This document shows positions 19,790 to 30,894 of a DNA stretch of 64,000 bases, piece after piece. The stretch's first letter is position 1. The number at the start of each line of letters is the position of its first letter. Origin of the DNA: Nitrosomonadales bacterium. Lineage in GTDB: Bacteria > Pseudomonadota > Gammaproteobacteria > Burkholderiales > Gallionellaceae. Position numbers and translations under genes: made by a program. The notes beneath the pieces are model-generated. The model searched no databases. It was given only the letters and a program-made list of their open reading frames with translations, and had not been told where the DNA came from. Location: positions 496,001 through 560,000 of the forward strand of contig JAHFQZ010000002.1 of NCBI GenBank assembly GCA_023259055.1. Reading direction: 5' to 3'.

Positions 19790-21277
19790 TTAACGGCCCC
19801 GGCGTACTGCAGGACGCGGCGAAAACAAAGCCGGTTGCGGCATGGACTGATGACGCGCCGCTTCGGAAAGGTGCTTCTGATCGTCTGACTTTTGCGGCTC
19901 GCGCGGTTTGGCCGGTTGTTGGCTAGAACGCGCTTGCGGGTCACGCTGTTGTGGATTGCGGGGTTGCTGGTCGCGTTTTTGGCGCGGATTCTGGCCTTGG
20001 CCGTCACGCGGAGGCTGGTTGCGATTGCCGCCTGCTGTCGTGTTGCTATGACGTCTTTGCCCATGCTGTGAGCGCGGTGGGCGAGGGGCTTCAGCGGGAA
20101 GATTGGCGGGCGGCACGAAACTGTCCACCGCCACTTTCGGAATTTCGCGTTTGATCAGCCGCTCGATGCTCTTGAGGAATGGCAACTCTTCGCTGTCCAC
20201 CAGCGAGATCGCCGCACCGCTGCTGCCTGCGCGCCCGGTGCGGCCGATCCGGTGCACGTAATCTTCCGGTATGTTCGGCAATTCGAAATTCACCACATGC
20301 GGCAACTGGTCAATATCCAGTCCGCGTGCGGCGATATCGGTGGCGACCAATACCGGCAGCGAGCCGTCCTTGAACTGCGCCAGCGCCTTGGTGCGCGCCG
20401 GCTGGCTCTTGTTGCCGTGGATCGCTGCGGCGGGAATGCCGTCCGCATTCAGTTTTTCCGCCAGCCGGTTCGCGCCATGTTTGGTGCGGGTGAACACCAG
20501 AACCTGCTTCCAGTCGTGGTGTTTGATCAGGTGGGCGAGCAGGTAGCTCTTCAGCTTCTGCGGCACCATGTGGACGCTCTGTTCGATCAATTCCACCGTG
20601 GAATTGCGCCGCGCCACTTCGACATAACCGGGGTTGTGCAGCAGGCCGTCGGCAAGGGTCTTGATCTCATCGGAGAATGTCGCCGAGAACAGCAGGTTCT
20701 GGCGCTGTTTGGGCAGCAGCGCGAGGATTTTCTTGATGTCGCGGATGAAGCCCATGTCCAGCATCCGGTCGGCCTCGTCCAGCACCAGGATTTCGACGCC
20801 GGACAGGTCGAGCGTCTTCTGCCCGACATGGTCGAGCAGACGCCCCGGCGTGGCGACGAGGATGTCCATCTGCCCGCGTAACGCCTTGATCTGCGGGTTG
20901 ATGTTCACGCCGCCGAACATTACCATCGATTTCAGCGAGAGGTATTTGCCGTAGGTTTGCACCGATTCCTCGACCTGCGCGGCGAGTTCGCGCGTCGGGA
21001 CGAGAATCAAACAGCGCGGCCGGCCGGGGCGCTGGTTCGCAACCGGTTTTGCGGTGAGAAGGTGCAGGATTGGCAGCGTGAAACCGGCGGTCTTACCGGT
21101 GCCGGTCTGCGCTCCGGCCAGCAGATCGCCGCCGGCCAGCACCAGCGGAATCGCCTGTGCCTGCACCGGGGTTGGGCGTTCGTAGCCGGCATCGGCAACC
21201 GCACGCATCAGGGGTTGCGCCAGTTTCAAATCGGCGAAAGAAATTTCAGTAGATAAAGGGATAGCAGTATTTGACAA
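19790..21277 (-). CDS. rhlE: DEAD-box ATP-dependent RNA helicase, RhlE type
   Basis: 495 residues. The helicase core spans about 1-385: Q motif with F14 and the PTPVQ element, Walker [13 protein letters not shown] in [16 protein letters not shown] in LLFSATF, and [10 protein letters not shown]. The remaining about 110 residues are a disordered basic tail rich in Arg, Gln, Pro and Asn, typical of RhlE helicases in ribosome assembly and mRNA turnover. The start is TTG at 21277, supported by AGGAG 7 nt upstream; no ATG gives the full Q motif. A 296-bp upstream gap leaves room for a long 5' UTR. Confidence 0.92.
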   Translation of the reverse strand: MSNTAIPLSTEISFADLKLAQPLMRAVADAGYERPTPVQAQAIPLVLAGGDLLAGAQTGTGKTAGFTLPILHLLTAKPVANQRPGRPRCLILVPTRELAAQVEESVQTYGKYLSLKSMVMFGGVNINPQIKALRGQMDILVATPGRLLDHVGQKTLDLSGVEILVLDEADRMLDMGFIRDIKKILALLPKQRQNLLFSATFSDEIKTLADGLLHNPGYVEVARRNSTVELIEQSVHMVPQKLKSYLLAHLIKHHDWKQVLVFTRTKHGANRLAEKLNADGIPAAAIHGNKSQPARTKALAQFKDGSLPVLVATDIAARGLDIDQLPHVVNFELPNIPEDYVHRIGRTGRAGSSGAAISLVDSEELPFLKSIERLIKREIPKVAVDSFVPPANLPAEAPRPPRSQHGQRRHSNTTAGGNRNQPPRDGQGQNPRQKRDQQPRNPQQRDPQARSSQQPAKPREPQKSDDQKHLSEAARHQSMPQPALFSPRPAVRRGR

Positions 21278-21573
21278 AGTTTGGCTCCTGCGACGGCCTG
21301 CCGCGCAATTTGAGCGACACCAATCGAGGCAGACGAATCAAGGGATCAGAAAGATCGGGGGTGGATTAAGAGACCGCTACGCTGATTGGTTTGGCGCAGG
21401 GTGGTGTGCATTATACAGATTCTTGAATTTTCGGCTAGACATGTTATTGGTTGACAGAACAAACCTATAGAAAAACACTGGATTTTAACCTGTGCTGTAA
21501 TGGCAAAACGGGACTTTGCAGACCCCCTAATGTATAATGCGCGCCTTTGAAAATTACCCGATAGGAGGAAGCC
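21278..21573. other. intergenic region between rhlE and fmdB
   Basis: Divergent promoter region of almost 300 bp. TATAAT at 21533-21538 is a candidate -10 for the fmdB operon, though I see no convincing -35. On the opposite strand the rhlE leader is long. No open frame, hairpin terminator or repeat stands out. Confidence 0.4.
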
Positions 21574-21849
21574 ATGCCTATTTACGCTTACGGTTGTTCC
21601 AGTTGCGGCTTGCAAAAAGATGTGATGCAAAAAATGAGCGATGCGCTGCTCGTTACTTGTCCTGAATGCGGCAAGGAGACTTTCGTCAAGCAATTGACTG
21701 CTGCTGGTTTTCAGTTGAAGGGAAGCGGCTATTACGCTACCGACTTCAAGAACGGCCCCCAGCCCAAGGCTGCACCAAAGACTGAACCTGCTTGTGCGCC
21801 TTGCGCCAATGCCAGTTCATGCCCGATGGCCAGCAGCAACGCGGCCTGA
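21574..21849 (+). CDS. FmdB-family zinc ribbon protein
   Basis: 91 residues. The start MPIYAYGCSSCGLQKDVMQK with a second CPECG gives the CxxC...CxxC zinc ribbon of the FmdB regulatory family; the C-terminal part is low complexity and adds further cysteines (ACAPCANASSCPM). Its molecular role is unsettled in most bacteria. AGGAGG lies upstream of the ATG. It heads the fmdB-DUF502-aspS group, an arrangement repeatedly seen in betaproteobacteria. Confidence 0.9.
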   Translation: MPIYAYGCSSCGLQKDVMQKMSDALLVTCPECGKETFVKQLTAAGFQLKGSGYYATDFKNGPQPKAAPKTEPACAPCANASSCPMASSNAA

Positions 21850-21864
21850 TATGTGGTTGGGGTG

Positions 21865-22485
21865 ATGAAAAAATACCTCATAACCGGTCTGCTGGTCTGG
21901 GTTCCGCTCGGCATCACTATCTGGGTGCTGAGCCTGACCATAAGAACGATGGACCAGACGCTGTTGCTGCTGCCGGAGCAGTGGCATCCTGACAGGGTGC
22001 TGGGCATCCATATTCCCGGCTTGGGGATTATCCTGACGCTGGTGGTGGTGGGGCTGACCGGGCTGCTGATGCGCAACATGTTCGGCCAGTATCTGTGGGT
22101 GCAATGGGAAAAGGCGATGTTGCATGTTCCTTTAGTCGGCAGCATCTACAAGGGCGTCAAGCAGGTCAGCGATACCTTGCTGTCCGGCAGCGGCAAGTCG
22201 TTTCGCAAGGTGCTGCTGGTGCGCTATCCTCACTCGCAAGCATGGTCGCTGGCGTTTCAGACCAGCGTGCCTGGCGAGGTGACCGATCAGTTCAACGAAG
22301 AATATGTTGCGGTGTTCATACCCACCACGCCAAGCCCGGTAAACGGCTTTTATTTCTATGTGCGCAAGGCCGATACCATCGAGCTGGATATGACGGTGGA
22401 CGTGGCGTTGCGCACCATCGTTTCGATGGGGGTGGTAGCAGATACCGAAGCCGGAAAACACCGCAACCATATTCAAAATCCCTGA
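21865..22485 (+). CDS. DUF502 family inner-membrane protein
   Basis: 206 residues. Two membrane helices (about 4-26 and 48-70) precede a soluble domain with the family signatures VPLVGSIYKGVKQVSDTL, LVRYPHSQAWSLAF and VFIPTTPSPVNGF. The biochemical role is unknown. The ATG at 21865 follows a GGGG stretch; an upstream in-frame GTG at 21853 would add four residues. Lies 15 bp after fmdB and 36 bp before aspS in the same run. Confidence 0.9.
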   Translation: MKKYLITGLLVWVPLGITIWVLSLTIRTMDQTLLLLPEQWHPDRVLGIHIPGLGIILTLVVVGLTGLLMRNMFGQYLWVQWEKAMLHVPLVGSIYKGVKQVSDTLLSGSGKSFRKVLLVRYPHSQAWSLAFQTSVPGEVTDQFNEEYVAVFIPTTPSPVNGFYFYVRKADTIELDMTVDVALRTIVSMGVVADTEAGKHRNHIQNP

Positions 22486-22521
22486 TCGAATTATCCTGTC
22501 TTTTAAATTAGAAACCGAAAC

Positions 22522-24336
22522 ATGCGAACTCATTATTGCGGACTGCTCAACACCGACCAACTCGACCAGACTGTCAGCCTGTGCGGCTGGGCGCATCGCC
22601 GCCGCGACCACGGCGGGGTGATCTTCATCGACCTGCGCGACCGCGAAGGCTTGGCGCAAATCGTTTGCGATCCTGACCGTGCCGAGATGTTCAGGATCGC
22701 CGAATCGGTGCGCAACGAATTCGTGCTGCGCGTCACCGGCAAGGTGCGCCACCGTCCGTCAGGCACTACCAATGCCAACATCGGCAGCGGCGAGATCGAG
22801 GTGCTGTGCCACGAGATCGAGGTGCTGAATACCTCGGTCACGCCGCCATTCCAGCTGGACGACGAGAACCTTTCCGAGAACGTGCGCCTGACCCATCGGG
22901 TGATCGACCTGCGCCGCCCGCAGATGCAGAAGAACCTGATGCTGCGCTACAAGGTGGCGATGGCGTTCCGCCGCTTCCTCGACAGCCGCGGTTTTATCGA
23001 CATCGAAACGCCGATGCTGACCAAGTCCACGCCGGAAGGCGCGCGCGACTACCTGGTGCCGTCTCGCGTGCATCCGGGCGAGTTTTTTGCATTGCCGCAG
23101 TCGCCGCAGCTGTTCAAGCAGTTGCTGATGGTGGCGGGTTTTGACCGCTATTACCAGATCACCAAATGTTTCCGCGACGAAGATTTGCGCGCCGACCGCC
23201 AGCCGGAATTCACCCAGGTGGATATCGAGACTTCGTTCCTGAACGAGACACAGATCACCGCGCTGATGGAAGAGCTGATCCGCACGGTGTTCAAGGAAGC
23301 GCTGGATGCCGACCTGCCCAACCCGTTCCCGCGCATGACATATTCCGAGGCGATGGCGCGTTTCGGTTCGGACAAGCCTGATCTGCGCGTGACGCTGGAG
23401 CTGACCGAAGTGACCGATGCGGTGAAGGATGTCGCGTTCAAAGTGTTTGCAGGCGTGGCGAATTCCGAAAACGGTCGCGTGGCCGCATTGCGCGTGCCGG
23501 GCGGCGCCGCGTTCACCCGTGGCGAGACCGACGACTACACCAAATTTGTCGGTATCTACGGCGCGAAGGGGCTGGCTTACATCAAGGTCAATGACGTGAC
23601 CCAGCTCAACGAGACCGGCCTGCAATCGCCGATCGTGAAGAACCTTCACCCGGTCGCTTTGAAGACCATCATCGAACGCACCGGCGCCGCGAACGGCGAC
23701 CTCATCTTCTTCGGCGCGGACAAGGAAAAGATCGTCAATGACGCGCTCGGCGCATTGCGCAGCAAGATCGGCCATGAGAAGGGCTATACCAACGGCAAGG
23801 CATGGGAACCGCTGTGGGTGGTGGACTTTCCGATGTTCGAATACGACGACGAAGCCAAGCGCTGGAACGCCTGTCATCACCCGTTCACCGCGCCCAAGGA
23901 TGAGCACCTCGCGCTGCTGGAAAGCGATCCGGGCAAGTGTCTGGCCAAGGCTTACGACCTCGCGTTGAACGGCTCGGAACTCGGCGGCGGCTCGGTGCGT
24001 ATCCACAAGGAAGCGGTGCAATCGCAGGTATTCCGCGCACTCAACATCGGCGCGGAAGAAGCGCAACTCAAGTTCGGCTTCCTGCTCGACGCGCTGCAAT
24101 ACGGCGCACCGCCGCACGGCGGCCTGGCATTCGGGCTGGATCGCATCGTCACGATGATGACCGGCTCGGAATCGATCCGCGACGTGATCGCCTTCCCCAA
24201 GACGCAGCGCGCGCAATGCCTGTTGACCCAGGCGCCGAGCGCCGTGGATGAGCGGCAGTTGCGCGATCTGCATATCCGCCTGCGCCAGCAAACACAAACC
24301 ACTGCGGAAGTCATCGCGGAATCTCCCAAGGCATGA
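22522..24336 (+). CDS. aspS: aspartyl-tRNA synthetase
   Basis: 604 residues, class IIb synthetase of the bacterial type. An N-terminal OB fold (about 1-110) recognises the anticodon; the catalytic core has [20 protein letters not shown] (motif 1), [16 protein letters not shown] (motif 2) and GGLAFGLDR (motif 3), interrupted by the bacterial GAD insertion. Whether it is discriminating (Asp only) or not cannot be told without tRNA and gatCAB context. The last codon region overlaps the downstream RNase start by 4 bp (ATGA). Confidence 0.96.
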   Translation: MRTHYCGLLNTDQLDQTVSLCGWAHRRRDHGGVIFIDLRDREGLAQIVCDPDRAEMFRIAESVRNEFVLRVTGKVRHRPSGTTNANIGSGEIEVLCHEIEVLNTSVTPPFQLDDENLSENVRLTHRVIDLRRPQMQKNLMLRYKVAMAFRRFLDSRGFIDIETPMLTKSTPEGARDYLVPSRVHPGEFFALPQSPQLFKQLLMVAGFDRYYQITKCFRDEDLRADRQPEFTQVDIETSFLNETQITALMEELIRTVFKEALDADLPNPFPRMTYSEAMARFGSDKPDLRVTLELTEVTDAVKDVAFKVFAGVANSENGRVAALRVPGGAAFTRGETDDYTKFVGIYGAKGLAYIKVNDVTQLNETGLQSPIVKNLHPVALKTIIERTGAANGDLIFFGADKEKIVNDALGALRSKIGHEKGYTNGKAWEPLWVVDFPMFEYDDEAKRWNACHHPFTAPKDEHLALLESDPGKCLAKAYDLALNGSELGGGSVRIHKEAVQSQVFRALNIGAEEAQLKFGFLLDALQYGAPPHGGLAFGLDRIVTMMTGSESIRDVIAFPKTQRAQCLLTQAPSAVDERQLRDLHIRLRQQTQTTAEVIAESPKA

Positions 24337-24716
24337 TCACGTCGCGGATGATGCGTTTATGCTGGATCATACTGGCGCTGATGCTGTGGTTCCCTGCGCA
24401 AGCGCAGGTTGCACACGCAGCTCAAGGCAGACAGACCGGCCTGCCGGCAATAACGCTAGCCGAGTTGACGGCCGAAGCGCATGTCACGTTGCGCGCTATC
24501 AAGCAGGGTGGGCCGTTTACTTATGAACGCGACGGCGCAGTGTTCGGGAACTACGAGCGGAAATTGCCTAAACAAACGCGCGGCTATTATCACGAATACA
24601 CCGTTAAAACGCCTGGCTCAAGGGATCGCGGTGCTAGGCGTATTATCAGCGGCGAAGTGAACGAGTATTATTACACCACCGATCATTACCAAACCTTTAA
24701 ACGAATTCGGGAGTAG
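24333..24716 (+). CDS. secreted guanyl-specific ribonuclease (barnase/RNase Sa family)
   Basis: 127 residues with a signal peptide (hydrophobic [17 protein letters not shown], cleavage near 25-30). The C-terminal part matches the N1/T1/barnase family: [20 protein letters not shown], and the ending [13 protein letters not shown] almost as in barnase. Catalytic positions would be Glu88, Arg102 or Arg103, and His118. The start ATG overlaps the aspS stop as ATGA, and the barstar gene follows 2 bp after the stop, so toxin and inhibitor are coexpressed. Whether it is a scavenging nuclease or an interbacterial toxin is open. Confidence 0.9.
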   Translation: MITSRMMRLCWIILALMLWFPAQAQVAHAAQGRQTGLPAITLAELTAEAHVTLRAIKQGGPFTYERDGAVFGNYERKLPKQTRGYYHEYTVKTPGSRDRGARRIISGEVNEYYYTTDHYQTFKRIRE

Positions 24717-24718
24717 CC

Positions 24719-25114
24719 ATGGATGCACTGGCGCAACAACTGGGCAATCTGGAATCTGCGGGCAGCTATACGCTGGGATGCAGCGTGGAAGAATTGCTCA
24801 ATGCGAGCAAAGAAGCCAGCTTCGCATTGTTTGATGCCGACCTTAAGGGCATCAAAGGCAAGCAGAATTTGCTCAATGCACTTGCGCAAGCAGCCAGCTT
24901 CCCGCCCGAGTTCGGTGCGAACTGGGATGCGCTGGCCGACGCATTGTGTGATTTGTCATGGCATGACGCTTCCGGATATGTGCTGCTGTTGCGCAACGCC
25001 AGCGACACGCTCGGGCTTTCTGCCAATGACAGAGAAATTGCGCTGGATCTGTTTGCCGACACAGTGGTGTATTGGCGGCAGCGCAAGAAACCGTTCTGGG
25101 TGTTTTTTGCCTAG
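24719..25114 (+). CDS. barstar-family ribonuclease inhibitor
   Basis: 131 residues, no signal peptide, cytosolic. The barstar fold is recognised by LFDADLKGIKGKQNLLNALAQ, then FPPEFGANWDALADALCDL, the helix that plugs the RNase active site, and a final KKPFWVFFA strand. It would protect the cell from the neighbouring RNase before or during export. It carries about 40 residues more than barstar itself at the N terminus. Starts 2 bp after the RNase stop and ends 3 bp before nudB. Confidence 0.9.
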   Translation: MDALAQQLGNLESAGSYTLGCSVEELLNASKEASFALFDADLKGIKGKQNLLNALAQAASFPPEFGANWDALADALCDLSWHDASGYVLLLRNASDTLGLSANDREIALDLFADTVVYWRQRKKPFWVFFA

Positions 25115-25117
25115 CAT

Positions 25118-25582
25118 ATGACACGTTATAAGCAGCCGGTCTCGGTGCTGGTGGTGATCTACACTGCCAACCTGGACGTGCTGTTGCTGGAGCGTTCTGA
25201 CCATTCCGGCTATTGGCAATCTGTGACAGGAAGCTGTGAAGCAGGCGAAGCATTGCGCGATACGGCAATACGTGAAGTGCGCGAAGAAACAGGCTTGGAT
25301 GCCCGTCAATACCCGCTGACCGACTGGCAGTCGCAAAATATCTATGAAATATACCCGCATTGGCGGTATCGCTACCCGCCTGATATCACCCACAACACCG
25401 AGCATGTATTCGGTTTGCAACTGCCGCAACCTGTTGCTGTCAAATTGGATTCGCGCGAGCATTTGAATTTTCAGTGGCTGGCGTGGCAGGCGGCGGCGGA
25501 TAAGGTTTTCTCACCGAGTAATCGGGCCGCAATTTTGCAGTTGGCAAGTCGTGGTTGTTGCCACATGGAGGCAGGAGGATGA
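25118..25582 (+). CDS. nudB: dihydroneopterin triphosphate diphosphatase (Nudix)
   Basis: 154 residues. The Nudix box is intact: GSCEAGEALRDTAIREVREE followed by TGL. NudB features include YKQPVSVLVVIYT at the N terminus, SVTGS before the box, and a late EHLNFQWLAWQAA. The enzyme removes pyrophosphate from dihydroneopterin triphosphate, the second step of folate synthesis. The neighbourhood aspS-nudB is common. Its stop overlaps the next ATG by 4 bp. Confidence 0.9.
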   Translation: MTRYKQPVSVLVVIYTANLDVLLLERSDHSGYWQSVTGSCEAGEALRDTAIREVREETGLDARQYPLTDWQSQNIYEIYPHWRYRYPPDITHNTEHVFGLQLPQPVAVKLDSREHLNFQWLAWQAAADKVFSPSNRAAILQLASRGCCHMEAGG

Positions 25583-26736
25583 ACAAAACAACAGTTTTTA
25601 TAGTAACCAGTCTGGGTAAAGCGCTGCTTGATAAACCGCAGGGCAGGATCACCGGCGATGCGAGGCTGTTGGTTGGGCTGATCGATGGCAAAGCCAGTGT
25701 CGCGGAAATCGCTGAAAAAATTCCGCCCAGCGTGAGAGTTAAATTGGTCGAAATTTTTACGCGTTTGCAGACTTATGGGGTCATTGAAGAAAAGGGCGGT
25801 GCTGGAACCGGAGCCGCATTAAAAAAACCAAAACAGGCTGTCAACAGGGAAATCCAGCAGGCCATGCGGGATGATGTGAGCCGCAACGAGGAAAGCATGG
25901 CGTCGAAAGATGCCGAGGATAAGGATAAACGGCGTATCGAACTTGAAATGGAGTTGTTGGAAGTGCGCTCGAAACTGGAAGCGACGATGGCGCGACAGAA
26001 AAAAGTCGAAGAAGATTATCTCAAGCTGACACAGCAAGTTTCCGCCTATACCCAAGGCGACCAGGCAAAGACAACCGAAAAGAAACAAGAGCCTCCCGCA
26101 CAGGCAAATACCGGAAATGACATGCATGCTTCGCTGGATAGCATCAATCAGTTAAACAAGGCGTTGATCGAGCAGCAGGAAATTCTCGGCAATACGCTCA
26201 AGATGCGCGCCTATCAAGCGCAATTAAGCGCCGAACAGCATCTTAAGGAGCACGAAGCCGACGAAACCAAAATGGCGCTTACGCACCCGAACTATAAATC
26301 GCTGCGGGGTTTGGAGTTTTTCAGGGGTTTCTCCAATGCGGATCTGCTTCATTTCATAAAAATTGCAAAATGGCAGGGAGTGGAGGCTGGCGATACGATC
26401 CTGAGTGAAGGGGATTTTGGTATGTCCTTCTATATAATCGTATCGGGTTCGGTCAATATTTTCAGGAAAGGTAATCTGCTGACAACTCTGGATCGGGGTG
26501 ATTTTTTTGGCGAATTCGCATATTTGTCCGGTGAGGAGCCGGTACGTTCCGCACACGCCGTGGCAGCAACAGCTGGCGAGTTGCTGGCGGTTGACCCATT
26601 GGATATAGAATTTTCCACGGTTCAATTGCGTTTGCGCGTTGTCGAGGCATTGCTGCGCGGTCAGGTAAGAAGAGCGCTGCTTTCCGATCAGCGCGTTGAC
26701 AGCTTGTCGAGCAAATTGGAAAGCAAACCCTCTTGA
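25579..26736 (+). CDS. cyclic-nucleotide-binding domain protein with central coiled coil
   Basis: About 385 residues. Residues 1-75 form a small alpha/beta, winged-helix-like domain ([20 protein letters not shown]). Residues about 100-230 are highly charged and coiled-coil-like, rich in Lys/Glu/Gln. The last 130 residues are a cNMP-binding beta-roll: [33 protein letters not shown], and the phosphate-binding cassette [15 protein letters not shown] with the cyclic-phosphate arginine. There is no effector enzyme or clear DNA-binding helix after the roll. ATG 25579 overlaps the nudB stop; GGAGG is 7 nt upstream. Function unknown. Confidence 0.8.
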   Translation: MNKTTVFIVTSLGKALLDKPQGRITGDARLLVGLIDGKASVAEIAEKIPPSVRVKLVEIFTRLQTYGVIEEKGGAGTGAALKKPKQAVNREIQQAMRDDVSRNEESMASKDAEDKDKRRIELEMELLEVRSKLEATMARQKKVEEDYLKLTQQVSAYTQGDQAKTTEKKQEPPAQANTGNDMHASLDSINQLNKALIEQQEILGNTLKMRAYQAQLSAEQHLKEHEADETKMALTHPNYKSLRGLEFFRGFSNADLLHFIKIAKWQGVEAGDTILSEGDFGMSFYIIVSGSVNIFRKGNLLTTLDRGDFFGEFAYLSGEEPVRSAHAVAATAGELLAVDPLDIEFSTVQLRLRVVEALLRGQVRRALLSDQRVDSLSSKLESKPS

Positions 26737-27833
26737 GCCACGCTGACATCATTCAAGTCGATTACGAACACCCCGGTTGTGCCACATCGGCTGGCGCTAC
26801 ATCAGCTGCGTGGGCAAGAGTGCCGCGCGAGCCTAATGCTTTGGAAAAACCCGAGCTGATCGCGCGCATCAAGCGCATGCTCAAGGAGCAGAATGCGGTG
26901 CTGGTTTCGCATTATTACGTGCACCCGGATTTGCAGGATCTTGCGGAGGAGACTGGCGGCATCGTCTCCGATTCGCTGGATATGGCGAATTTCGGCCATC
27001 AGCATCCGGCCAGGACCATCGTCGTGGCGGGGGTGCGATTCATGGGCGAGACAGCAAAAATCCTGAACCCGGAAAAGCGTGTGCTGATGCTGGACATGGA
27101 TGCTAACTGTTCGCTGGATCTGGGCTGCCCGGCGGACGAGTTCAGTGCGTTCTGCGACGCGCATCCCGACCGCTCTGTGGTGGTGTATGCCAATACCAGC
27201 GCGGCAGTGAAGGCTCGCGCCGACTGGATGGTGACCAGCTCCATTGCCTTGCCCATCGTCAGGCATCTCAAGGAGCAAGGCAAGAAAATTCTCTGGGCTC
27301 CAGATCGCCACTTGGGCAGCTATATCCAGGAACAGACCGGCGCCGACATGCTGTTGTGGCAAGGCTCATGCATGGTGCATGACGAGTTCAAGGCCAGCGA
27401 ATTGGCCGACCTCAAGGCGCAGCACCCCAATGCAAAGGTGCTGGTGCACCCCGAATCGTCAGCCGCGGTAATTGCGCTGGCCGATGTGGTCGGCTCCACC
27501 ACGCAAATCATCAAGGCGTCGCAACAACTGGATGCAAACGAATATATCGTGGCGACCGACAACGGCATCCTGCACAAAATGCGCACCCTGTCGCCTCACA
27601 AAGTGTTCATCGAAGCGCCGACGGCAGGCAGGGGCGCATCCTGCAAGAGCTGCGCGCATTGCCCGTGGATGGCGATGAATGGCTTGTTCAATCTTGCCGA
27701 AGTACTGGAAACCGGATGCAACGAGATACATGTTGACCCTGAGATTGGAAGGCGCGCCGTGCTGCCGATACAGCGCATGCTGGATTTCGCCAAGCTGATC
27801 AACCTGCCCACGCGGGGCATCGGCAACGCCTGA
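26733..27833 (+). CDS. nadA: quinolinate synthase A
   Basis: 366 residues. Condenses iminoaspartate with dihydroxyacetone phosphate to quinolinate for NAD synthesis, using a [4Fe-4S] cluster. Cluster cysteines are visible in [19 protein letters not shown] and [12 protein letters not shown]; the early [19 protein letters not shown] and SDSLDMA segments are typical. The start is TTG overlapping the preceding stop (TTGA), preceded by GGAAAG. The first 30 residues are low complexity ([10 protein letters not shown]), so a later start is possible. Confidence 0.94.
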   Translation: MSHADIIQVDYEHPGCATSAGATSAAWARVPREPNALEKPELIARIKRMLKEQNAVLVSHYYVHPDLQDLAEETGGIVSDSLDMANFGHQHPARTIVVAGVRFMGETAKILNPEKRVLMLDMDANCSLDLGCPADEFSAFCDAHPDRSVVVYANTSAAVKARADWMVTSSIALPIVRHLKEQGKKILWAPDRHLGSYIQEQTGADMLLWQGSCMVHDEFKASELADLKAQHPNAKVLVHPESSAAVIALADVVGSTTQIIKASQQLDANEYIVATDNGILHKMRTLSPHKVFIEAPTAGRGASCKSCAHCPWMAMNGLFNLAEVLETGCNEIHVDPEIGRRAVLPIQRMLDFAKLINLPTRGIGNA

Positions 27834-28011
27834 TTACCGGTGGTACAGGCTTTAATGCAGGTCGCATGATGGGTGAAACTTAACGATCCTCATCGTCGCA
27901 GTAACCCCATCCCTGAAAAGCAGCTTGCCACATATCCAGTCTGCGTGTGTTGTTGGGGGCTATAAGCCTCTTACAGCTGCAGCGTACCCCATCATTCTTG
28001 CTTTGAACAGC

Positions 28012-29724
28012 TCACGCCATTCTTTTGGCAATAGCCAACTGCTGAAACCTCGCACGATTGCTTCTATCCATCGCTAAAACCACTGGTTTGGCAATATTCC
28101 TTGTCGTGTTTCCCTCGGTCGCTGTTGCCGAATGGACAGCCCCAAGCTTCTGCGCTTTACCATTGCCCGTATTCAATTTGAATACGCTTGCTGCCGACAT
28201 CAGTACGTTCGCTTGTTCCTGCATAGACTCTGCGGCGGAAGCCGCTTCTTCCACCATAGCAGCGTTTTGCTGGGTAAAGTCGTCAACCTGAATGATTGCC
28301 TGGTTCACTTGCCCGATACCCTCGCTTTGTTCGTTCGAGGCGGCTGCGATCTCGGCCATGATGTCGGTGACCCGTTTTACCGCCTGAACAATTTCTGACA
28401 TGGTCGCGCCAGCCTGATCCACTTGCCTGGAGCCGCTGTCCACCTTGTTTACCGAGTCGTCGATCAAGATCTTGATTTCCTTGGCGGCGTTTGCCGAGCG
28501 TTGCGCAAGATTGCGCACTTCTCCGGCCACGACCGCAAATCCGCGGCCCTGCTCGCCGGCACGGGCTGCTTCCACGGCAGCGTTCAGGGCAAGAATATTG
28601 GTCTGGAAGGCAATGCTATCGATGACGCTGATGATGTCGGCGATTTTTTTCGAGCTTTCGCTGATCGAGGCCATGGTTTGCACTACTTCACCCACTGCCT
28701 GCCCACCCTTGACCGCAATGTCCGATGCACTGCTAGCCAACTGGTTGGCTTGCCTGGCGCTATCCGCATTCTGCTTCACTGTCGATGTCAGCTCTTGCAT
28801 GCTGGAAGACGCTTCTTCAAGGCTGGAGGCTTGTTCTTCAGTACGCTGCGACAAGTCGGCATTGCCTTGGGCGATTTCCTGCGAGGCAGTAGTGATGGTT
28901 TCGGCTGAACCGCGAACCTCGCTGATCAGCCCGGACAACTTGGCAACCATGCCGTGCAATGCGGACAACAGGCTGCTCGTATCACCTGAACGGATTTGGA
29001 CCTGAACCGAAAGATCGCCTTCAGCCACCTTGCGCACAATATCTGCCGCATAGTCGGGTTCGCCGCCTAGTTGCTTCATCATGCCGCGCACGATCATAAT
29101 GCCAATGAGCACGGCCAACAGGAGCGCAGTCAACGCGACCGCAAAGATCATACTCAACGCCATTTGCACCCGATTATTGGCGGCATCGCCGATTCTTCCC
29201 GATTCGCCGGCTTGATAAGCTGTCATCTCGTTTAATACTGCAATATAGTTGTCCAGAAGCACCATGGCGTCTTCCACCAGATATTTTTTGGCGGCTTCCT
29301 GTTTGCTCTCATGCATCAATTTTATGAAGACCTCCTGCGCGTCAATGTACTTGAGGCGTGCTTCCGTGACTTTAGCCAGAAGGGTCTTGTCTTCAGCAGA
29401 ACCTCTGGCGGAAATTACAGCCTGCAACTTCTCCAGATTGTTTTTAATGGCTTCACGCTCTCCGAGAATGCCATCAAGTTCCTTTTGGATATTTTCCTTG
29501 CCGGTCACCAGAAGCGAGTCGCGCATATATATGCTGATGGCATTGACGCCTTTCAACATATTATTCGCCCAAAGCATTTTGGGTAATTGTTGATTAACGA
29601 CGCCATCAAGATCGCCTTGAATGTGGGTGATATTATTGATGCCGAGCATGGCAATGATCATCAACAAAGCAATCACCGAGCCGAAACCCAAACTCAAACG
29701 TGTCTTTACTTTCATGTTGGCCAT
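28012..29724 (-). CDS. methyl-accepting chemotaxis protein
   Basis: 570 residues. Transmembrane helix near 10-31, a helical periplasmic four-helix-bundle sensor (about 32-188), second helix near 190-210, a HAMP domain and the cytoplasmic signalling hairpin whose tip reads [20 protein letters not shown] and [15 protein letters not shown]. No C-terminal CheR-tethering pentapeptide is seen. The ligand cannot be read from sequence. GGAGG lies 9 nt before ATG 29724. It stands alone; no che genes are nearby. Confidence 0.95.
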   Translation of the reverse strand: MANMKVKTRLSLGFGSVIALLMIIAMLGINNITHIQGDLDGVVNQQLPKMLWANNMLKGVNAISIYMRDSLLVTGKENIQKELDGILGEREAIKNNLEKLQAVISARGSAEDKTLLAKVTEARLKYIDAQEVFIKLMHESKQEAAKKYLVEDAMVLLDNYIAVLNEMTAYQAGESGRIGDAANNRVQMALSMIFAVALTALLLAVLIGIMIVRGMMKQLGGEPDYAADIVRKVAEGDLSVQVQIRSGDTSSLLSALHGMVAKLSGLISEVRGSAETITTASQEIAQGNADLSQRTEEQASSLEEASSSMQELTSTVKQNADSARQANQLASSASDIAVKGGQAVGEVVQTMASISESSKKIADIISVIDSIAFQTNILALNAAVEAARAGEQGRGFAVVAGEVRNLAQRSANAAKEIKILIDDSVNKVDSGSRQVDQAGATMSEIVQAVKRVTDIMAEIAAASNEQSEGIGQVNQAIIQVDDFTQQNAAMVEEAASAAESMQEQANVLMSAASVFKLNTGNGKAQKLGAVHSATATEGNTTRNIAKPVVLAMDRSNRARFQQLAIAKRMA

Positions 29725-29838
29725 TTCAATTTTCCTCCAGTTTGCAAATCAAATTTAATCAAGCGTCGCTCCATTACTGCTTTGCCGGTCGAACCGGGAC
29801 CCGCCATCACATGAAGCATCTTCGCCGCTGGGCTCGCA

Positions 29839-30894
29839 TCAGGAGCCCTGTCTTTTGGAATTGTTTATAGCCTGGCTATGAATCGCGGTTGCTGGATCGT
29901 TAACTGTCGCTGTATATATCCCGCCGCCTGATATCTGCGCGACATTTATACAAGGACCTGATTGCCCGGCTTTTCGCGGGCATGCAGGAAGAAACGACAC
30001 ACCCGTTACAGTCTCGACCATTGCCGCCCCGGACATTTTTACAGCGCTATTGTCTCCACCTGTATACACCAGCGTAACTGGTGGGGCGATACTGGAACTG
30101 GACACCACAATCAGGGTTGCGCCATCAGGATAGTTGGACGAATCTGTCGAAAAAGGCAACCAGTTGCCGTAGCTGGATGCGCCAGATGAAAGGGTGTACA
30201 TATTTGCGTTTGTGCCCTTTTCCGCTTTCGCTCCGGACGTTTCGCGCTGACTGTCTGCCATCTGCCAATTCCCTGTTGTCGCATTCTTGACGAACTCCAG
30301 AGGACCTTCACGGGAAATAATGTATCCCCCCACCGCGATATGCTTGAAGAACACCCATTTCCGGGTTCTGGCCGGCGTGTTCTGATTTGAATCCAGCTCA
30401 TCGGCTATTGCCAGCCCGAATTGAGTTAACAGTGGAACCATCTGAGTTTGTACTTTCGCGGCTGCAGCAGTTAACCTGGTAGCCGTAAAGGTTGCCGGGG
30501 TGCAGGCAGTAATAGCGCAATCCTGGCCCGCTGCATTGGCAACCACCAGGCTGGACAGCGGTGAAATATTCACCTTGCCGTTACTGGCAGCGCTTGCCGA
30601 AAAAATATCAACTGCTCTGGAGCCAACCTTCCCCTGCGCATGAAACAGGAATGGCGCAACACCACTATCCGTATCAACGGAATAGGAGCCGTCTGCCTGT
30701 ACCCTTGCAGTGAAGGTCTTGGCCGGTATGCTGCTATCCGTTACAGTCAGCGTGCTACCCGCCAGAGGTGCATCTGCAGAAGCGCTGCCTGTAAATATCG
30801 TGGATGACGCGTTACTTGAAGCGCCAACGCTACACCCCGCTAACAATCCCGCTACCGATAACACCAACATTGCTTCAATGTGTTTCATTAACAT
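29839..30894 (-). CDS. putative outer-surface lipoprotein
   Basis: 351 residues. The N terminus ends in a lipobox LLAGC (Cys at about 21), predicting lipidation. A small beta domain follows (PLAGSTLTVTDSSIPAKTFT, ADGSYSVDTDSG) resembling carboxypeptidase-regulatory-like repeats, then an alpha segment (LTAAAAKVQTQMVPLLTQFG) and a C-terminal beta region with four cysteines. Substrate or partner is unknown. The name rests on the lipobox; family assignment is weak. It is transcribed toward the chemoreceptor and has a 650-bp upstream region. Confidence 0.7.
   Translation of the reverse strand: MLMKHIEAMLVLSVAGLLAGCSVGASSNASSTIFTGSASADAPLAGSTLTVTDSSIPAKTFTARVQADGSYSVDTDSGVAPFLFHAQGKVGSRAVDIFSASAASNGKVNISPLSSLVVANAAGQDCAITACTPATFTATRLTAAAAKVQTQMVPLLTQFGLAIADELDSNQNTPARTRKWVFFKHIAVGGYIISREGPLEFVKNATTGNWQMADSQRETSGAKAEKGTNANMYTLSSGASSYGNWLPFSTDSSNYPDGATLIVVSSSSIAPPVTLVYTGGDNSAVKMSGAAMVETVTGVSFLPACPRKAGQSGPCINVAQISGGGIYTATVNDPATAIHSQAINNSKRQGS

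Noticed and set aside
22759..24297. 512-codon minus-strand frame opposite aspS
   Set aside because: Composition is His/Arg/Gln-rich shadow text; aspS on the other strand has every class II motif.
24333..25114. Barnase-barstar as part of a contact-dependent or type VI toxin system
   Set aside because: The RNase has only a short signal peptide and nuclease domain; no filamentous, VgrG, PAAR or RHS region is present nearby.
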